The notes beneath the pieces were generated by a model. That model ran no database searches. It was not told the DNA's origin and was given only the letters and a program-made list of their open reading frames with translations. A DNA stretch of 64,000 nucleotides from Flavobacteriaceae bacterium (GTDB lineage: Bacteria; Bacteroidota; Bacteroidia; Flavobacteriales; Flavobacteriaceae): positions 1-64,000 of the forward strand of contig JANTFO010000002.1 of the NCBI GenBank assembly GCA_024763365.1, written 5' to 3'. A program made the position numbers and the translations under genes. Below are positions 45,148-54,975 of the stretch, piece after piece; within the stretch, counting starts at the first letter, position 1, and each line of letters opens with the position of its first letter.

Positions 45148-45654
45148 ATGAAAAAAGTACTCTTTTTATTAATTGCAATTTTTGCTTTTAGTTTTTCTTA
45201 TGCTCAAAATGGGCCTAATATTGTTAAAGTTAATCCATTAGGTTTAGTTTTTGGTAGTTTTAATGCAACCTTTGAACATGCTTTAAACGAATCCAGTTCT
45301 TTTGAAATAGGCGCTAACTACTTTAACTGGTCAAACTTAGATCTTTCCGGTTATGGTGCTGAAGCGGCTTACAGGTTTTATTTTTCAAAGAATAATGATG
45401 CCCCTGAAGGTATATTTGCCTCTCCATTTTTGTCTGTCAATGGTTTAACTTATACTTATGACGGCGATTCAACAGACTCCTCATTTGGTTTTGGTGGTGG
45501 TGTTAAGGCTGGTTATCAATGGGTATGGGATAGTGGATTAGCCCTAGATTTATTTTTTGGTTATGGCTATACAAAAATTAGCTTTGATGAAGCAGATTAT
45601 GATTATTCAGGTGGTTTACCAAGGTTAGGACTTTCACTTGGATACAACTTCTAA
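45148..45654 (+). CDS. Outer-membrane beta-barrel protein
   Basis: I choose ATG at 45148 (168 residues), because it gives a clean signal peptide (MKKVLFLLIAIFAFSFSYAQ) and suits the -7 box; an earlier ATG would put non-signal sequence in front. The mature part has barrel strands such as NIVKVNPLGLVFGSFNATFE and ends GLSLGYNF. The start VKVNPLGL resembles DUF3575-type barrels. A perfect terminator follows at 45681. Confidence 0.75.
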   Translation: MKKVLFLLIAIFAFSFSYAQNGPNIVKVNPLGLVFGSFNATFEHALNESSSFEIGANYFNWSNLDLSGYGAEAAYRFYFSKNNDAPEGIFASPFLSVNGLTYTYDGDSTDSSFGFGGGVKAGYQWVWDSGLALDLFFGYGYTKISFDEADYDYSGGLPRLGLSLGYNF

Positions 45655-45680
45655 AAGAATAATTCTATATTTAATATACT

Positions 45681-45712
45681 AAAGACTGTCATTCAAGACA
45701 GTCTTTTTTTTT
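45681..45712 (+). terminator. Rho-independent terminator
   Basis: A 10-bp stem (AAAGACTGTC/GACAGTCTTT), loop ATTCAA, with the T-run continuing. Confidence 0.88.
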
Positions 45713-45788
45713 AATATTTACCTATTGCTATTAAAAAACAGCTAAAAACTAAAATTGAAAAAAAAATAGAAAAGTACTTAAAATAAAC

Positions 45789-45796
45789 TATATTTG
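45789..45796 (+). promoter_or_regulatory. -7 box for the second PorT-like gene
   Basis: TATATTTG, 30 bases before the start codon. Confidence 0.5.
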
Positions 45797-45826
45797 TTCT
45801 TAGTATTAATTTAAATTAAACAAAAA

Positions 45827-46486
45827 ATGAAAAAATTTGTGTTTTTATTAGTAGCCCTATTTAGCCTTTCTGTAGTATTTGCCCAGGATATTTCTTATGG
45901 GTTAAAAGCAGGCGTTAACTATGGTGCTACCAAAACTACAGATGCTGATTATAATGCATCTTTCAACCCTGTTTTAGGTCCTGCTGTAGGGGTTTTTGCT
46001 CAAATAGGTTTAGGTGAATATTTCGCCATTCAACCAGAATTACAGTATTTCCCAAGTGGGTCAAAACAAGTAGATGATTATTATTTCACTCCTTACGATG
46101 ATGGTATTGACTATGATGTAAAAAACAGTGTGAATTATTTTAACATACCTATTATGGCTCAATATATGTTTACTGAAGGTTTGGCTTTAGAGGCAGGGCC
46201 TTATGTTGGTTTCTTACTTTCTGCCAAATCTAAAGGTACAGTTGGCGGCGTAGATGTAGACGAAGATACAAAAGATGGTTTTGAATCTATGGATTATGGT
46301 GTAGGAGTTGGTGCTGCTTATGCTTTAGATAATGGTGTTTTCTTTAACTTACGTTATTATTTAGGTCTCGCTGACCTTCATAAAGAAGCCGAAATGACAG
46401 AAACAAAAGCTGGTGAAGTTGGCACAGCAGATTTTAAAGTTCAGAATAGGATATTACAATTTTCTGTAGGTTACAAATTCATGTAA
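45827..46486 (+). CDS. PorT-family outer-membrane beta-barrel protein
   Basis: The 219-residue protein has a signal peptide (MKKFVFLLVALFSLSVVFAQ), DISYGLKAGVNYGATKTTDA, EYFAIQPELQYFPSGSKQ, and a barrel end (RILQFSVGYKFM). It shares family layout with the protein at 37253-37897. It has its own promoter and terminator (46507-46533). The function is unknown; a role in the outer membrane is supported by the signal and barrel end. Confidence 0.82.
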   Translation: MKKFVFLLVALFSLSVVFAQDISYGLKAGVNYGATKTTDADYNASFNPVLGPAVGVFAQIGLGEYFAIQPELQYFPSGSKQVDDYYFTPYDDGIDYDVKNSVNYFNIPIMAQYMFTEGLALEAGPYVGFLLSAKSKGTVGGVDVDEDTKDGFESMDYGVGVGAAYALDNGVFFNLRYYLGLADLHKEAEMTETKAGEVGTADFKVQNRILQFSVGYKFM

Positions 46487-46506
46487 TCACTTATTAAAAT
46501 GTATTT

Positions 46507-46533
46507 AAACCGCTCTTTTCGAGCGGTTTTTTT
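46507..46533 (+). terminator. Rho-independent terminator
   Basis: A 9-bp stem (AAACCGCTC/GAGCGGTTT), loop TTTTC, T-run. Confidence 0.88.
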
Positions 46534-46550
46534 ATTTGTACCTTTATCCA

Positions 46551-47453
46551 GTGAAATGGAAAGACGCCATACAAGACTATCAACATTACCTTAAAATAGA
46601 AAGAGGCTATTCGCAAAATACTATTGGCTCTTACGTGCGTGATGTACAAAAGCTGGTCAATTATAGCAACGAGTATGAAACAAGCATTACACCCTCAAAT
46701 ATTGACAAAGAACAAGTTCAGGAATTTGTTTACCACACAGCCAAATACCTGAAACCCAGAAGCCAATCAAGACTCATTTCTGCCCTTAGAGGTTTTTTTG
46801 ATTTTCTCATTTTTGAAAAATATAGAAAAGACAACCCCACTTCACTTTTAGAATCACCCAAAATAGGTCGTAAACTGCCGGATACTCTTAACACGCAGGA
46901 GATTGACCTGATCATTAGTCAAATAGACCTTAGTAATCCTTTTGGAGAACGTAACAGGGCCATGTTTGAAACACTTTATAGTTGTGGTTTACGTGTAACG
47001 GAATTGATAAGTTTACGCATTTCTGATCTGTTTTTTGACGAAGGTTTTATCAGAGTTATCGGGAAAGGAAACAAACAACGTTTTGTCCCTATCAACGAAC
47101 TGAATGTCAAATTTTTAAATATTTATATTAAGCAGATTCGGGTCCATCAAAATCCCAAAAAAGGCTATGAGGATACTTTATTTCTCAATAGAACCGGTAA
47201 ACAATTAAGTCGTAATATGGTGTTTATGATCCTAAAAGATTTAGCTCAAAAAGCAGGTATTCAAAAAAATATCAGCCCACATACTTTTAGACATTCCTTC
47301 GCTACACACCTATTAGAAAACGGTGCTGACCTACGCGCCATTCAACAGATGCTGGGACATGAGAGCATCACCACTACGGAAATATATATGCATTTAGATA
47401 GAAAATTCCTAGGTGAAACAGTTAGGAAATACCATCCGAGGAGTGGTTCTTAG
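46551..47453 (+). CDS. xerD: Tyrosine recombinase XerD
   Basis: A GTG at 46551 gives 300 residues, close to the 298 of E. coli XerD; a TTG five codons earlier is possible, but lies in the terminator tail. The N-terminal SAM-like core-binding domain includes YSQNTIGSYVRDVQ. The catalytic set is complete: R in CGLRVTELISLR, K in GKGNKQRFVP, H-x2-R in SPHTFRHSFATH, H in MLGHES and Y in TTEIYMHL. XerD resolves chromosome dimers at dif with XerC. No dif-like site was identified here. It is housekeeping, not part of a mobile element. Confidence 0.9.
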   Translation: MKWKDAIQDYQHYLKIERGYSQNTIGSYVRDVQKLVNYSNEYETSITPSNIDKEQVQEFVYHTAKYLKPRSQSRLISALRGFFDFLIFEKYRKDNPTSLLESPKIGRKLPDTLNTQEIDLIISQIDLSNPFGERNRAMFETLYSCGLRVTELISLRISDLFFDEGFIRVIGKGNKQRFVPINELNVKFLNIYIKQIRVHQNPKKGYEDTLFLNRTGKQLSRNMVFMILKDLAQKAGIQKNISPHTFRHSFATHLLENGADLRAIQQMLGHESITTTEIYMHLDRKFLGETVRKYHPRSGS

Positions 47454-47527
47454 TCTGCAGTTCTCAGTCTACAGTCTATAGCCCTAAAAACTGAATACTG
47501 CCTACTGGAGATTGGAGACTGTAGGAA

Positions 47528-49087
47528 CTACTTCGCTACATTTATGGCTCTGGTCTCTCTAATCACCGTTACTTTTACTTGTCCGGGATAGGTCATATCG
47601 TTTTGGATTTTCTGAGAGATATTAAATGACAATTCAGCGGCTTTATCATCGCTCACTTTTTCACTCTCTACAATAACACGTAATTCCCTTCCTGCTTGAA
47701 TAGCAAATGCTTTTTGTACTCCTGTAAATGAGAATGCAGTATCTTCTAAATCTTTTAAGCGTTGAATATAAGAATCCAAAGCTTGTCGTCTCGCTCCCGG
47801 GCGAGCCCCTGATATAGCATCACACACTTGTATAATAGGTGCATATAATGAGGTCATTTCTATCTCATCATGGTGTGCTCCGATAGCATTACAGACATCG
47901 GGTTTCTCTCCATATTTTTCTGCCCAATTCATGCCTAGAATGGCATGGGGTAACTCACTTTCTTTTTCAGGTACTTTACCAATATCATGTAAAAGCCCTG
48001 CTCTTTTGGCTACTTTTGGATTTAAACCAAGCTCGGAAGCCATAATACCACAAAGATTGGCTACTTCGCGAGAGTGTTGTAAGAGGTTTTGTCCGTAAGA
48101 CGAACGAAATTTCATTCTACCTACCACTTTGACCAATTCGGGATGTAACCCATGGATTCCCAGATCGATGACCGTTCGTTTACCAACATCAGCAATTTCC
48201 TGGCTAATCTGTTTTTCAGTCTTACTCACCACTTCTTCAATCCTAGCAGGGTGTATTCTACCATCTGTAACCAGCTTATGCATTGACATTCGGGCTATTT
48301 CACGCCTTACGGGATCAAAACAAGAAAGGATAATAGCTTCGGGGGTATCATCAACAATAATCTCTACCCCGGTAGCTTGCTCCAGAGCTCGTATATTTCT
48401 ACCTTCACGGCCTATGATACGACCTTTAACATTATCGGAATCCAAGTTGAATACAGAAACACAATTCTCAATGGTTTGTTCTACCCCGATTCGTTGGATA
48501 GTATTGAGCACTATCTTTGTCGCTTCCTGCTCTGCTGTTAATTTGGCTTCTTCCAACTGCTCTTGAATAAAAGATTGCGCATCGGACTTAGCTTCTTCTT
48601 TAATGGTAGCGACTAATTCCTTTTTAGCTTCATCGGCAGATAAACCTGAAAGAACTTCTAATTGTTCAACTTGTTTTCGGTGTAATTTCTCGACTTCGTT
48701 TTGTTTCTTTTCCAGAAAACTAATACGATAATCATAATCTTTAATTTTAGCAGATAGCTCTCCGTTAAGGCTTTTGTTGGTATTCAACTCTTTAGAAACT
48801 TGCGATTCTTTCTCTCGCACTCTTTTTTCCGCTTCAACTACTTTTCTATCGCGGTTTAGGATCACTTTTTCATGTTCTGCTTTGAGTTCAATGAACTTTT
48901 CTTTTGCCTGTAAAATTTTATCTTTTTTGATTGATTCTGCTTCAATCTTGGCTTCTATTAATACCCTGTTTGCTTCTGCATCAGCTCTGCTTAATATACC
49001 TGAAGCCCGTCTTTTTTCTATAAATTTAGCGATGGCATAGCCTAAAACTAATCCGGCTATCGCTAGTATGATGTATATGGTTTCCAT
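47528..49087 (-). CDS. rny: Ribonuclease Y
   Basis: The 519-residue protein has an N-terminal membrane anchor ([20 protein letters not shown]), a long coiled coil (about 30-200), a KH domain ([19 protein letters not shown]) and an HD domain with the metal histidine-aspartate pair (AGLLHDIGK). RNase Y is an endonuclease that starts mRNA decay. It is the usual length. The 6S-like RNA lies just upstream. Confidence 0.95.
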   Translation of the reverse strand: METIYIILAIAGLVLGYAIAKFIEKRRASGILSRADAEANRVLIEAKIEAESIKKDKILQAKEKFIELKAEHEKVILNRDRKVVEAEKRVREKESQVSKELNTNKSLNGELSAKIKDYDYRISFLEKKQNEVEKLHRKQVEQLEVLSGLSADEAKKELVATIKEEAKSDAQSFIQEQLEEAKLTAEQEATKIVLNTIQRIGVEQTIENCVSVFNLDSDNVKGRIIGREGRNIRALEQATGVEIIVDDTPEAIILSCFDPVRREIARMSMHKLVTDGRIHPARIEEVVSKTEKQISQEIADVGKRTVIDLGIHGLHPELVKVVGRMKFRSSYGQNLLQHSREVANLCGIMASELGLNPKVAKRAGLLHDIGKVPEKESELPHAILGMNWAEKYGEKPDVCNAIGAHHDEIEMTSLYAPIIQVCDAISGARPGARRQALDSYIQRLKDLEDTAFSFTGVQKAFAIQAGRELRVIVESEKVSDDKAAELSFNISQKIQNDMTYPGQVKVTVIRETRAINVAK

Positions 49088-49127
49088 TGATTTTAGTTTT
49101 GCTTGTAATTAATACAAAATTATATAT

Positions 49128-49291
49128 ATAAAAAACCTGCATTAAAGAAAAGGGTTTTAAAACTCCATTCAAACAAGTTTAGGGCTAACTATATGATCAA
49201 GTATCCGTTCTAAGACGGCCCGCTTTAACATATAAGACTTACCCTTTTGAATAAAATTCTGTTGAGTTTAACAACCAAATTTAATGCAGGT
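49128..49291 (-). ncRNA. ssrS: 6S RNA (ssrS)
   Basis: Between zapA and rny, the minus strand from about 49291 to 49130 has a perfect 12-bp terminal stem (ACCTGCATTAAA at the 5' end, TTTAATGCAGGT at the 3' end) followed by six T. Inside are AUUCAAA/UUUGAAU, UAUAUG/CAUAUA and the apical CCGU-CUUAGA-ACGG hairpin, forming a long rod with internal bubbles, about 165 nt long. Size, rod shape and the zapA neighbour all fit 6S RNA, which binds the RNA polymerase holoenzyme. I have not run a covariance model; the fold is from inspection. Confidence 0.75.
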
Positions 49292-49314
49292 AGTAATATT
49301 TTTATGTAAAGAAC

Positions 49315-49614
49315 TTAGGCTAATCTCTCTTCCATCAATTGATTTAATGCTTTCAATCTATCAACTGCATTTTGCACAACATCTTTTGAGTCTATATCAT
49401 TCAATTCCAATGCTGAAGCAAATTGTAAGGCACACATGGCCAATACATCTTGCTTATCACTTACAGCATAATCCCTTTCAAAGCGCAAGGCTAATTCATT
49501 TATCCTTTGAGCAGCTCTACGCATGGCTTCTTCTTCATTGGCTGAGTTAATATTGAGCGGGTATTTCCGGTTGGCAATATGAACTCTTATTTTAATTTTA
49601 TCTGACATAAACAA
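49315..49614 (-). CDS. zapA: Cell division protein ZapA
   Basis: The 99-residue protein has the ZapA features: IKIRVHIANRKYPLNINSAN, EEAMRRAAQRINELALRFE (a helix) and a C-terminal coiled coil. ZapA binds FtsZ and crosslinks filaments. It lies five bases after a small coiled-coil protein and immediately before the 6S RNA. Confidence 0.88.
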   Translation of the reverse strand: MFMSDKIKIRVHIANRKYPLNINSANEEEAMRRAAQRINELALRFERDYAVSDKQDVLAMCALQFASALELNDIDSKDVVQNAVDRLKALNQLMEERLA

Positions 49615-49619
49615 AGTAC

Positions 49620-49907
49620 CTAATCACTTAATTGTGCAATACACCAGTCCAAATCTTTAATCAATTCATTTATCTTACCGGTGGTTATTTTAATATTATC
49701 ACTACCTTGTATAGTTCTACCAACACTTAAAGTACCCAAATTTTCTTCTAGTTCTTCAATCTGTCGGTTTTTTTGGATAACATCCTGCTGAATTTGTTGT
49801 AAGTCTTTACGTAAAAGCTCATTTTCCTCTTTTAAAAAATCATATCTTTCAAGAATGAGTTTTAACCTATCTTCAAGAACTTCAACAACTTGCGAAATAT
49901 CAGACAT
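49620..49907 (-). CDS. Small coiled-coil protein upstream of zapA (ZapB-like)
   Basis: The 95-residue protein is mostly one coiled coil (about 5-60: VEVLEDRLKLILERYDFLKE) and has no membrane span. It is five bases upstream of zapA. A coiled coil of this size in this place recalls ZapB, a ZapA partner, but the sequence is too simple for a firm homology call. Confidence 0.65.
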   Translation of the reverse strand: MSDISQVVEVLEDRLKLILERYDFLKEENELLRKDLQQIQQDVIQKNRQIEELEENLGTLSVGRTIQGSDNIKITTGKINELIKDLDWCIAQLSD

Positions 49908-49933
49908 ATATTATCCATATAAAACTACTGTTA

Positions 49934-49965
49934 CAAATGTAGGTTACATTATCTTCTTTTGCAAG
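49934..49965 (-). promoter_or_regulatory. Promoter of the coiled-coil-zapA pair
   Basis: On the minus strand CTTG (49962-49965), 20 bases, then TACATTTG (49934-49941). The -7 is exact. Confidence 0.6.
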
Positions 49966-50055
49966 ATTTTCCACATTTTATTTTGCTAATGTGATCATTA
50001 CTCTTAATATTGTACTTCTGACTAAGCTACGAAACCTATAAAATTTTTTATTGTT

Positions 50056-51762
50056 TTGAGATTATTTATATACACTTTGAGCCTTTATTTAATAGGCTTT
50101 CAGCTACTTCAAAGTCAAAATATTTACCCAAAAAATTATTTTGAAAAACCCATGGATATTCCGCTGATTCTATCAGGGACATTTGGAGAGCTACGTCCTA
50201 ATCATTTTCACTCCGGTATGGATTTTAAAACTCAGCAGAGAGAAGGAATTCCTGTCTATTCCGTTGCAGAAGGTTATGTGTCTCGTATCAAAATAAGCCA
50301 CTGGGGTTATGGCAAGGCCGTTTATATCACGCATCCTAATGGCTATACTTCTGTGTACGGACATCTTAAAAAATTCGATAAAAAAATTGAATCCTATCTC
50401 AAAAAAAAACAATACGAAAAGGAGCGTTTTAGCATTCAGCTTTTTCCTTCACCCGAAGAACTACCCATCTCAAGAAAAGAATTGATTGCTTATTCCGGTA
50501 GTACCGGAGGATTTGTGGGACCTCATTTACACTTTGAAATCAGAAAAACCGATGGAGCCATACCCATCAATCCTATGCTTTTCGGTATAGAAGTGGCCGA
50601 TCATAAAAAACCGGTCATCAATGCTTTATATGCGTATCCGCTATCATATGATGCGCAAGTACATCAATCGGCTAATCCGGTTAAAATAAATTTTAGCAGT
50701 AATGAATATGGTAATCTTTTAGCCGAAAAAGTGACCGCTAGCGGCACCATTGGTTTTGGCATCAACACCTATGACCGGCAAGATGGTGCGCTTAATAAAA
50801 ATGGGATTTACAGCTTGGAAATGTATGTAAATGGCCAAAAATACTACGGACATAAAGTAGAAAAATTCTCTTTTAACGAATCTAAACTCATTAACTTACT
50901 CATTGATTATGAGAAATATATGAGAACTGGTCAACGAGTTCAAAAATGTTTTGTCGAACCGAATAATACCATGAGCATATATGACCGTTCTATCCCACAA
51001 TTAGGATATATCGAAGTAGAGGAAGGTAAAAAATATAGTGTGGAAATTATCGTCAAAGACCTGTCGGGAAATAACATAAAGTTAAACATTCCAGTAGTAG
51101 GTGAGCTAAAACCGGTAACATTACCCAAAGAGGAAACAATAACAGATTACCCTTTGATCGCTTCTGCTTATAACAAATTTGAAAAGGATGGTGTAGCTTT
51201 GGCTTTCCCCAAGAATACTTTTTACGAAGATATTTATTTAGATTTTAAAGTAAATGTTGATGGTACCGCTTATGTACACAGACCGGTGGTGCCAGTAAAT
51301 AAATCTTTTACCATCAGTTTTGATGTATCTAAATATAGTGCTGAAGAAATCAAACATCTGTTTATCGCACGCTACAATTCAAAAGGTTATCCACGTGCTC
51401 TAACTACCAAAAGGAAAGAAAACAAAGTGTATGCTACAAGCAAATACTTGGGTAAATACAGCTTACTTTCAGATTTTAAAGCGCCTACAGTAGAACCTTC
51501 CAATTTCAAAAACGAACAATGGATGAGCAAATACAAGTTTTTAAAAATGAAAATTAAAGACGACCTTTCCGGCATTAAATCATACCGTGGAGAAATAGAC
51601 GGACAATGGATCTTGATGGAATGGAACCTTAAAAAAGGCCAGCTCGTGTATGATTTTAGTGATAAAAAACTGGAAGGGACCAAACACACACTTAAAGTTA
51701 CGGTTACAGACAATGCCAACAATACTAAAACCTATTCCGGCACGTTTTACAGAAAGGAATAA
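50056..51762 (+). CDS. M23-family peptidoglycan endopeptidase
   Basis: The start is a TTG at 50056; no ATG lies near, and the first residues (MRLFIYTLSLYLIGFQLLQS) form a signal peptide, so the TTG is supported. The 568-residue protein has an M23 (LytM) domain with HSGMD (H52, D56) and HLHFE (H157, H159), the zinc ligands, in residues about 45-180. Beta-rich domains of unknown type follow to the C-terminus. These enzymes cleave peptidoglycan cross-links. The TonB receptor gene follows by 16 bases. Confidence 0.85.
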   Translation: MRLFIYTLSLYLIGFQLLQSQNIYPKNYFEKPMDIPLILSGTFGELRPNHFHSGMDFKTQQREGIPVYSVAEGYVSRIKISHWGYGKAVYITHPNGYTSVYGHLKKFDKKIESYLKKKQYEKERFSIQLFPSPEELPISRKELIAYSGSTGGFVGPHLHFEIRKTDGAIPINPMLFGIEVADHKKPVINALYAYPLSYDAQVHQSANPVKINFSSNEYGNLLAEKVTASGTIGFGINTYDRQDGALNKNGIYSLEMYVNGQKYYGHKVEKFSFNESKLINLLIDYEKYMRTGQRVQKCFVEPNNTMSIYDRSIPQLGYIEVEEGKKYSVEIIVKDLSGNNIKLNIPVVGELKPVTLPKEETITDYPLIASAYNKFEKDGVALAFPKNTFYEDIYLDFKVNVDGTAYVHRPVVPVNKSFTISFDVSKYSAEEIKHLFIARYNSKGYPRALTTKRKENKVYATSKYLGKYSLLSDFKAPTVEPSNFKNEQWMSKYKFLKMKIKDDLSGIKSYRGEIDGQWILMEWNLKKGQLVYDFSDKKLEGTKHTLKVTVTDNANNTKTYSGTFYRKE

Positions 51763-51778
51763 TCACCTAAAAGAGATT

Positions 51779-54223
51779 ATGTTGAGATATTTTATTACGA
51801 TTCAATTTTTATTTTTTTTGTCTTTACAAATTAGTTTTGGACAAGAAGCACATGTCAGAGGAACCATTAAAAACAAGCTTGGAGAAACCATTAATGATGT
51901 TTCTGTCAAATATAAAGAATCCGGAACTACGAGCGATCAAAGCGGATTCTATTCTCTGAAAATTCCTGCTGAGAAAGATGTTGAGATCTTTTTTTCGCAT
52001 GTAGGCTATCAAAACCAAACTAAGATTTTAAAGCTAGCTGCTAATAGCATTGAACAACTTGATATCGTTTTAGCCGATAAAGTGGAAAATCTGGAAGAGA
52101 TTGAAATCATCTCTCACAAAGACGAAGCAGAAGGTATTACCAAAGTCAAAGTAGAAACCATTAAAAACCTACCTAGCGCCAACTCGGGTATAGAAAGTAC
52201 TATCAAGACGCTTGCTTTAGGTGCCAGTTCCGATAATGAATTGAGTACACAATACAAAGTGCGTGGAGGGAACTATGATGAAAATCTGGTATATGTCAAT
52301 GGTATAGAGGTTTACAGACCTTTTTTAGTGCGATCCGGACAACAGGAAGGCTTGAGTTTTGTGAATGTGGACATGACCCAAAATGTAAAATTCTCCTCTG
52401 GCGGATTCCAGGCAAAATACGGCGATAAATTGTCATCCGTTTTGGATATAACTTATAAAATACCTGAGGCATTTGCACTAGGCTCAGAGCTTAGTTTATT
52501 GGGCGGGACATTAACAGCTGAAGGCATTTCCAAAAACAAAAAAAGTAGTGGTATTCTCGGATTCCGCTATAGAGACAACAGCTTATTGGTAAACAGTACC
52601 GAGGTGATCTCTGATTACAATCCCCGTTTTATGGATTTGCAGTCTTTTTTAAGCCATCGATTTTCTAAAAAATTCTCTATTGACTTTCTCGGCAATCTCT
52701 CCCAAAACGATTATCGCTACCAACCTACAACAAGAGTCACTAAATTTGGGTCTCTTTTAGACCCTAAAGAAGTCTTGATCAATTACGACGGACAGGAGAA
52801 TACCAATTACTTTACCACTTTTGGTGCATTAAGCGCTAATTATCAAGCTAATACTAACCTAAAGTTCCAAACTATATTTTCCCTTTTTAACACGCAAGAA
52901 GAAGAATTTTTTGATATAGGTGCCGTTTACAATTTCGGCACACCCAATACGGATGCCGCTTCGGAAGAGTACGGCGAAACAGAATATGAAGAGGTAGGCT
53001 CACAAATAGACCACGCTCGCAACATCCTTGATGCCTTGATTGGTAATGTCCAAATCAAAGGGCAATACAAAAAGAATCACAACTATCTGGATTTTGGGGT
53101 TAAATATCAGGTCGAAAATATCAAAGACCGTCTGGTAGAATGGCAAGTAATTGATTCAGCAGGTTTTTCTTTACGCCCCCCGGGTTCAGGTGTTTACGAC
53201 CAACCCTATGTATCTTATGAAGGGCCTATCATCCCCTATCAAAGTTTGCATGCCACCCAAACTACTGATATGACCCGTCTCATGGCATTTGCTCAGTGGA
53301 ATAAAAAATCCTACCTCAATGAGCACCAAATTTGGACAAGTTTGGGACTTAGGGCACAGCAGTGGACAATTGAAGGCAACTCCCAACAGATCTTTAGCCC
53401 GCGCTTTCAGGTTGCCCTAAAACCCGACTGGCAAAGAGAAGTCCTTTTCCGTTTATCTGGAGGAAATTATGCGCAACCACCTTTATACCGAGAACTAAGA
53501 GACTTAAATGGAGATGTAGTCCCCGGCGTTAAAGCACAACAATCCTGGCATATTGTATTGGGTAGTGATATGGATTTCCAAATTTGGAAAAGGCCTTTTA
53601 AACTTGTGACGGAAGCTTATTACAAATTCTTAACTGATGTCAATCCTTACACACTGGACAATGTACGTATTCGCTATGCTGCCGAAAATAATGCCGTTGC
53701 TTATGCCACCGGATTTGACATGCGTATCAACGGGGAATTCGTGCCGGGCACGGAAAGTTGGTTTAGCTTTAGCTACTTAAACACCAAAGAAAATATTGAC
53801 GATCAGGGATATATCCCCCGTCCTTCTGACCAACGCTTAAAATTTGGCTTGCTATTCCAAGATTATGTGCCCACCATGCCACAGTTAAAGATGTTTCTCA
53901 ACTTGGTGTACAACACCGGGGTTCCGGGTGGTTCGCCAACCTACGCCGACCCTTACGATTTCCAATTGCGCTTGAACGATTACAAGCGGGCAGATATTGG
54001 CGTATTCTATGTGTTTAAGGATGCGCTCAATACCCAGCACCCGGGCAAATGGCTCAATGGTTTTGATGAATTGAGTTTAGGCCTTGAACTGTTTAATATG
54101 TTTGACATTAACAATTCCATCACCAATACTTGGGTACGTAATATCTACGACAAGCGTATGTATGCCGTAAAGAACTATATGACCGGTAGGGTGTTTAATG
54201 TAAAGGTAAAAATGAAGATATAG
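51779..54223 (+). CDS. TonB-dependent receptor
   Basis: I use the ATG at 51779 (814 residues) because it begins a signal peptide (MLRYFITIQFLFFLSLQISF); earlier in-frame starts lie within the M23 gene. A CarboxypepD_reg-like domain (about 25-100, VRGTIKNKLGETINDVSVKY), a plug with NLPSANSGIESTIKTLALG, and the barrel ending FNVKVKMKI follow. No SusD partner is present, so it is not a typical polysaccharide receptor. The ligand is unknown. It probably shares a transcript with the M23 gene. Confidence 0.85.
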   Translation: MLRYFITIQFLFFLSLQISFGQEAHVRGTIKNKLGETINDVSVKYKESGTTSDQSGFYSLKIPAEKDVEIFFSHVGYQNQTKILKLAANSIEQLDIVLADKVENLEEIEIISHKDEAEGITKVKVETIKNLPSANSGIESTIKTLALGASSDNELSTQYKVRGGNYDENLVYVNGIEVYRPFLVRSGQQEGLSFVNVDMTQNVKFSSGGFQAKYGDKLSSVLDITYKIPEAFALGSELSLLGGTLTAEGISKNKKSSGILGFRYRDNSLLVNSTEVISDYNPRFMDLQSFLSHRFSKKFSIDFLGNLSQNDYRYQPTTRVTKFGSLLDPKEVLINYDGQENTNYFTTFGALSANYQANTNLKFQTIFSLFNTQEEEFFDIGAVYNFGTPNTDAASEEYGETEYEEVGSQIDHARNILDALIGNVQIKGQYKKNHNYLDFGVKYQVENIKDRLVEWQVIDSAGFSLRPPGSGVYDQPYVSYEGPIIPYQSLHATQTTDMTRLMAFAQWNKKSYLNEHQIWTSLGLRAQQWTIEGNSQQIFSPRFQVALKPDWQREVLFRLSGGNYAQPPLYRELRDLNGDVVPGVKAQQSWHIVLGSDMDFQIWKRPFKLVTEAYYKFLTDVNPYTLDNVRIRYAAENNAVAYATGFDMRINGEFVPGTESWFSFSYLNTKENIDDQGYIPRPSDQRLKFGLLFQDYVPTMPQLKMFLNLVYNTGVPGGSPTYADPYDFQLRLNDYKRADIGVFYVFKDALNTQHPGKWLNGFDELSLGLELFNMFDINNSITNTWVRNIYDKRMYAVKNYMTGRVFNVKVKMKI

Positions 54224-54234
54224 TTTGGTTTTTT

Positions 54235-54340
54235 AAAGGCTGCGCAATCCTGATAGCTATCAGGACTGACTTTGAGCCATACCCGCTCCGTCGGGGTCTC
54301 CTGCCCCAGACGGCGACTAAAACTACAAATATGCTATGCA
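54235..54340. repeat. GC-rich dispersed palindromic element
   Basis: It contains the perfect 18-base palindrome TCCTGATAGCTATCAGGA (54248-54265) and a second hairpin with arms CCGTC (54288-54292) and GACGG (54309-54313). It is GC-rich in AT-rich surroundings and follows the TonB receptor, convergent with bcp. Confidence 0.5.
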
Positions 54341-54387
54341 AAGTTTAAAACTTCGTACAGCACTGTATTTATAAATGTAGTAAAATA

Positions 54388-54840
54388 CTACTCCTCCAAA
54401 ATCTGAGCAGCGTGGTCTTTGGTTTTTACTTTTTCAATGATTCTTTCGATGATTCCCTGTTTATCTATTAAAAAAGTAGTACGGTGGATACCTTCATATT
54501 CCCGTCCCATAAATTTTTTTGGTCCCCAAACACCATAAGCGTTGATGACCTCTTTTTCGGTATCGGCTAATAAGGGATAGGGCAATTCGTTTTTATCGCA
54601 GAAGTTCTTTTGTCGTTTTTCACTATCGCCACTTACACCGAGTATGTCATAACCGGCTTTTTGGAGGTCGGTATAGAAATCACGTAAATTTTTAGCTTCC
54701 ATCGTACAACCGGGTGTACTGGCTTTGGGATAAAAGAACAAGACCAATTTTCGTCCGTTATAATCTGATAGTTTTCTCAAAGTGCCATTTTGATCTTTTA
54801 CGGCAAAATCAGGGGCTTTATCGCCTGGTTTTAATTTCAT
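54388..54840 (-). CDS. bcp: Thioredoxin-dependent thiol peroxidase (Bcp)
   Basis: The 150-residue protein is a peroxiredoxin of the Bcp/PrxQ group: peroxidatic cysteine C45 in STPGCTMEA, and ILGVSGDSEKRQKNF. E. coli Bcp has the resolving cysteine at position 50; here that site is lysine. Another cysteine is C81, so the resolving thiol is moved or missing (1-Cys type). It reduces peroxides with thioredoxin. The leader (54841-54970) contains tandem short repeats. Confidence 0.9.
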   Translation of the reverse strand: MKLKPGDKAPDFAVKDQNGTLRKLSDYNGRKLVLFFYPKASTPGCTMEAKNLRDFYTDLQKAGYDILGVSGDSEKRQKNFCDKNELPYPLLADTEKEVINAYGVWGPKKFMGREYEGIHRTTFLIDKQGIIERIIEKVKTKDHAAQILEE

Positions 54841-54844
54841 TTGT

Positions 54845-54973
54845 CAGGTATTAGGTGTTAGGTGTTAGGTGTTAGACGTTAGATGTTAGACGTTAGGTGT
54901 TTGAAGTTAAGTGTTAAGCCCATCAACTCTTTAACCCATCAACTCATCAACTCATTAACTCATTAACTCTCAT
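54845..54973 (-). repeat. Tandem heptamer repeats in the bcp leader
   Basis: The stretch 54845-54907 is built on about nine copies of a seven-base unit (TTAGGTG / TTAGACG / TTAGATG). From 54918 a second set (CATCAACTC / CATTAACTC) repeats five to six times. The unit length varies a little. It lies between the bcp start and its probable promoter. Confidence 0.7.
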
Positions 54974-54975
54974 GG

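Noticed and set aside
46551-47453. Integrase of a mobile element
   Set aside because: Length, motifs and solitary location are those of housekeeping XerD; no att repeats or cargo flank it.
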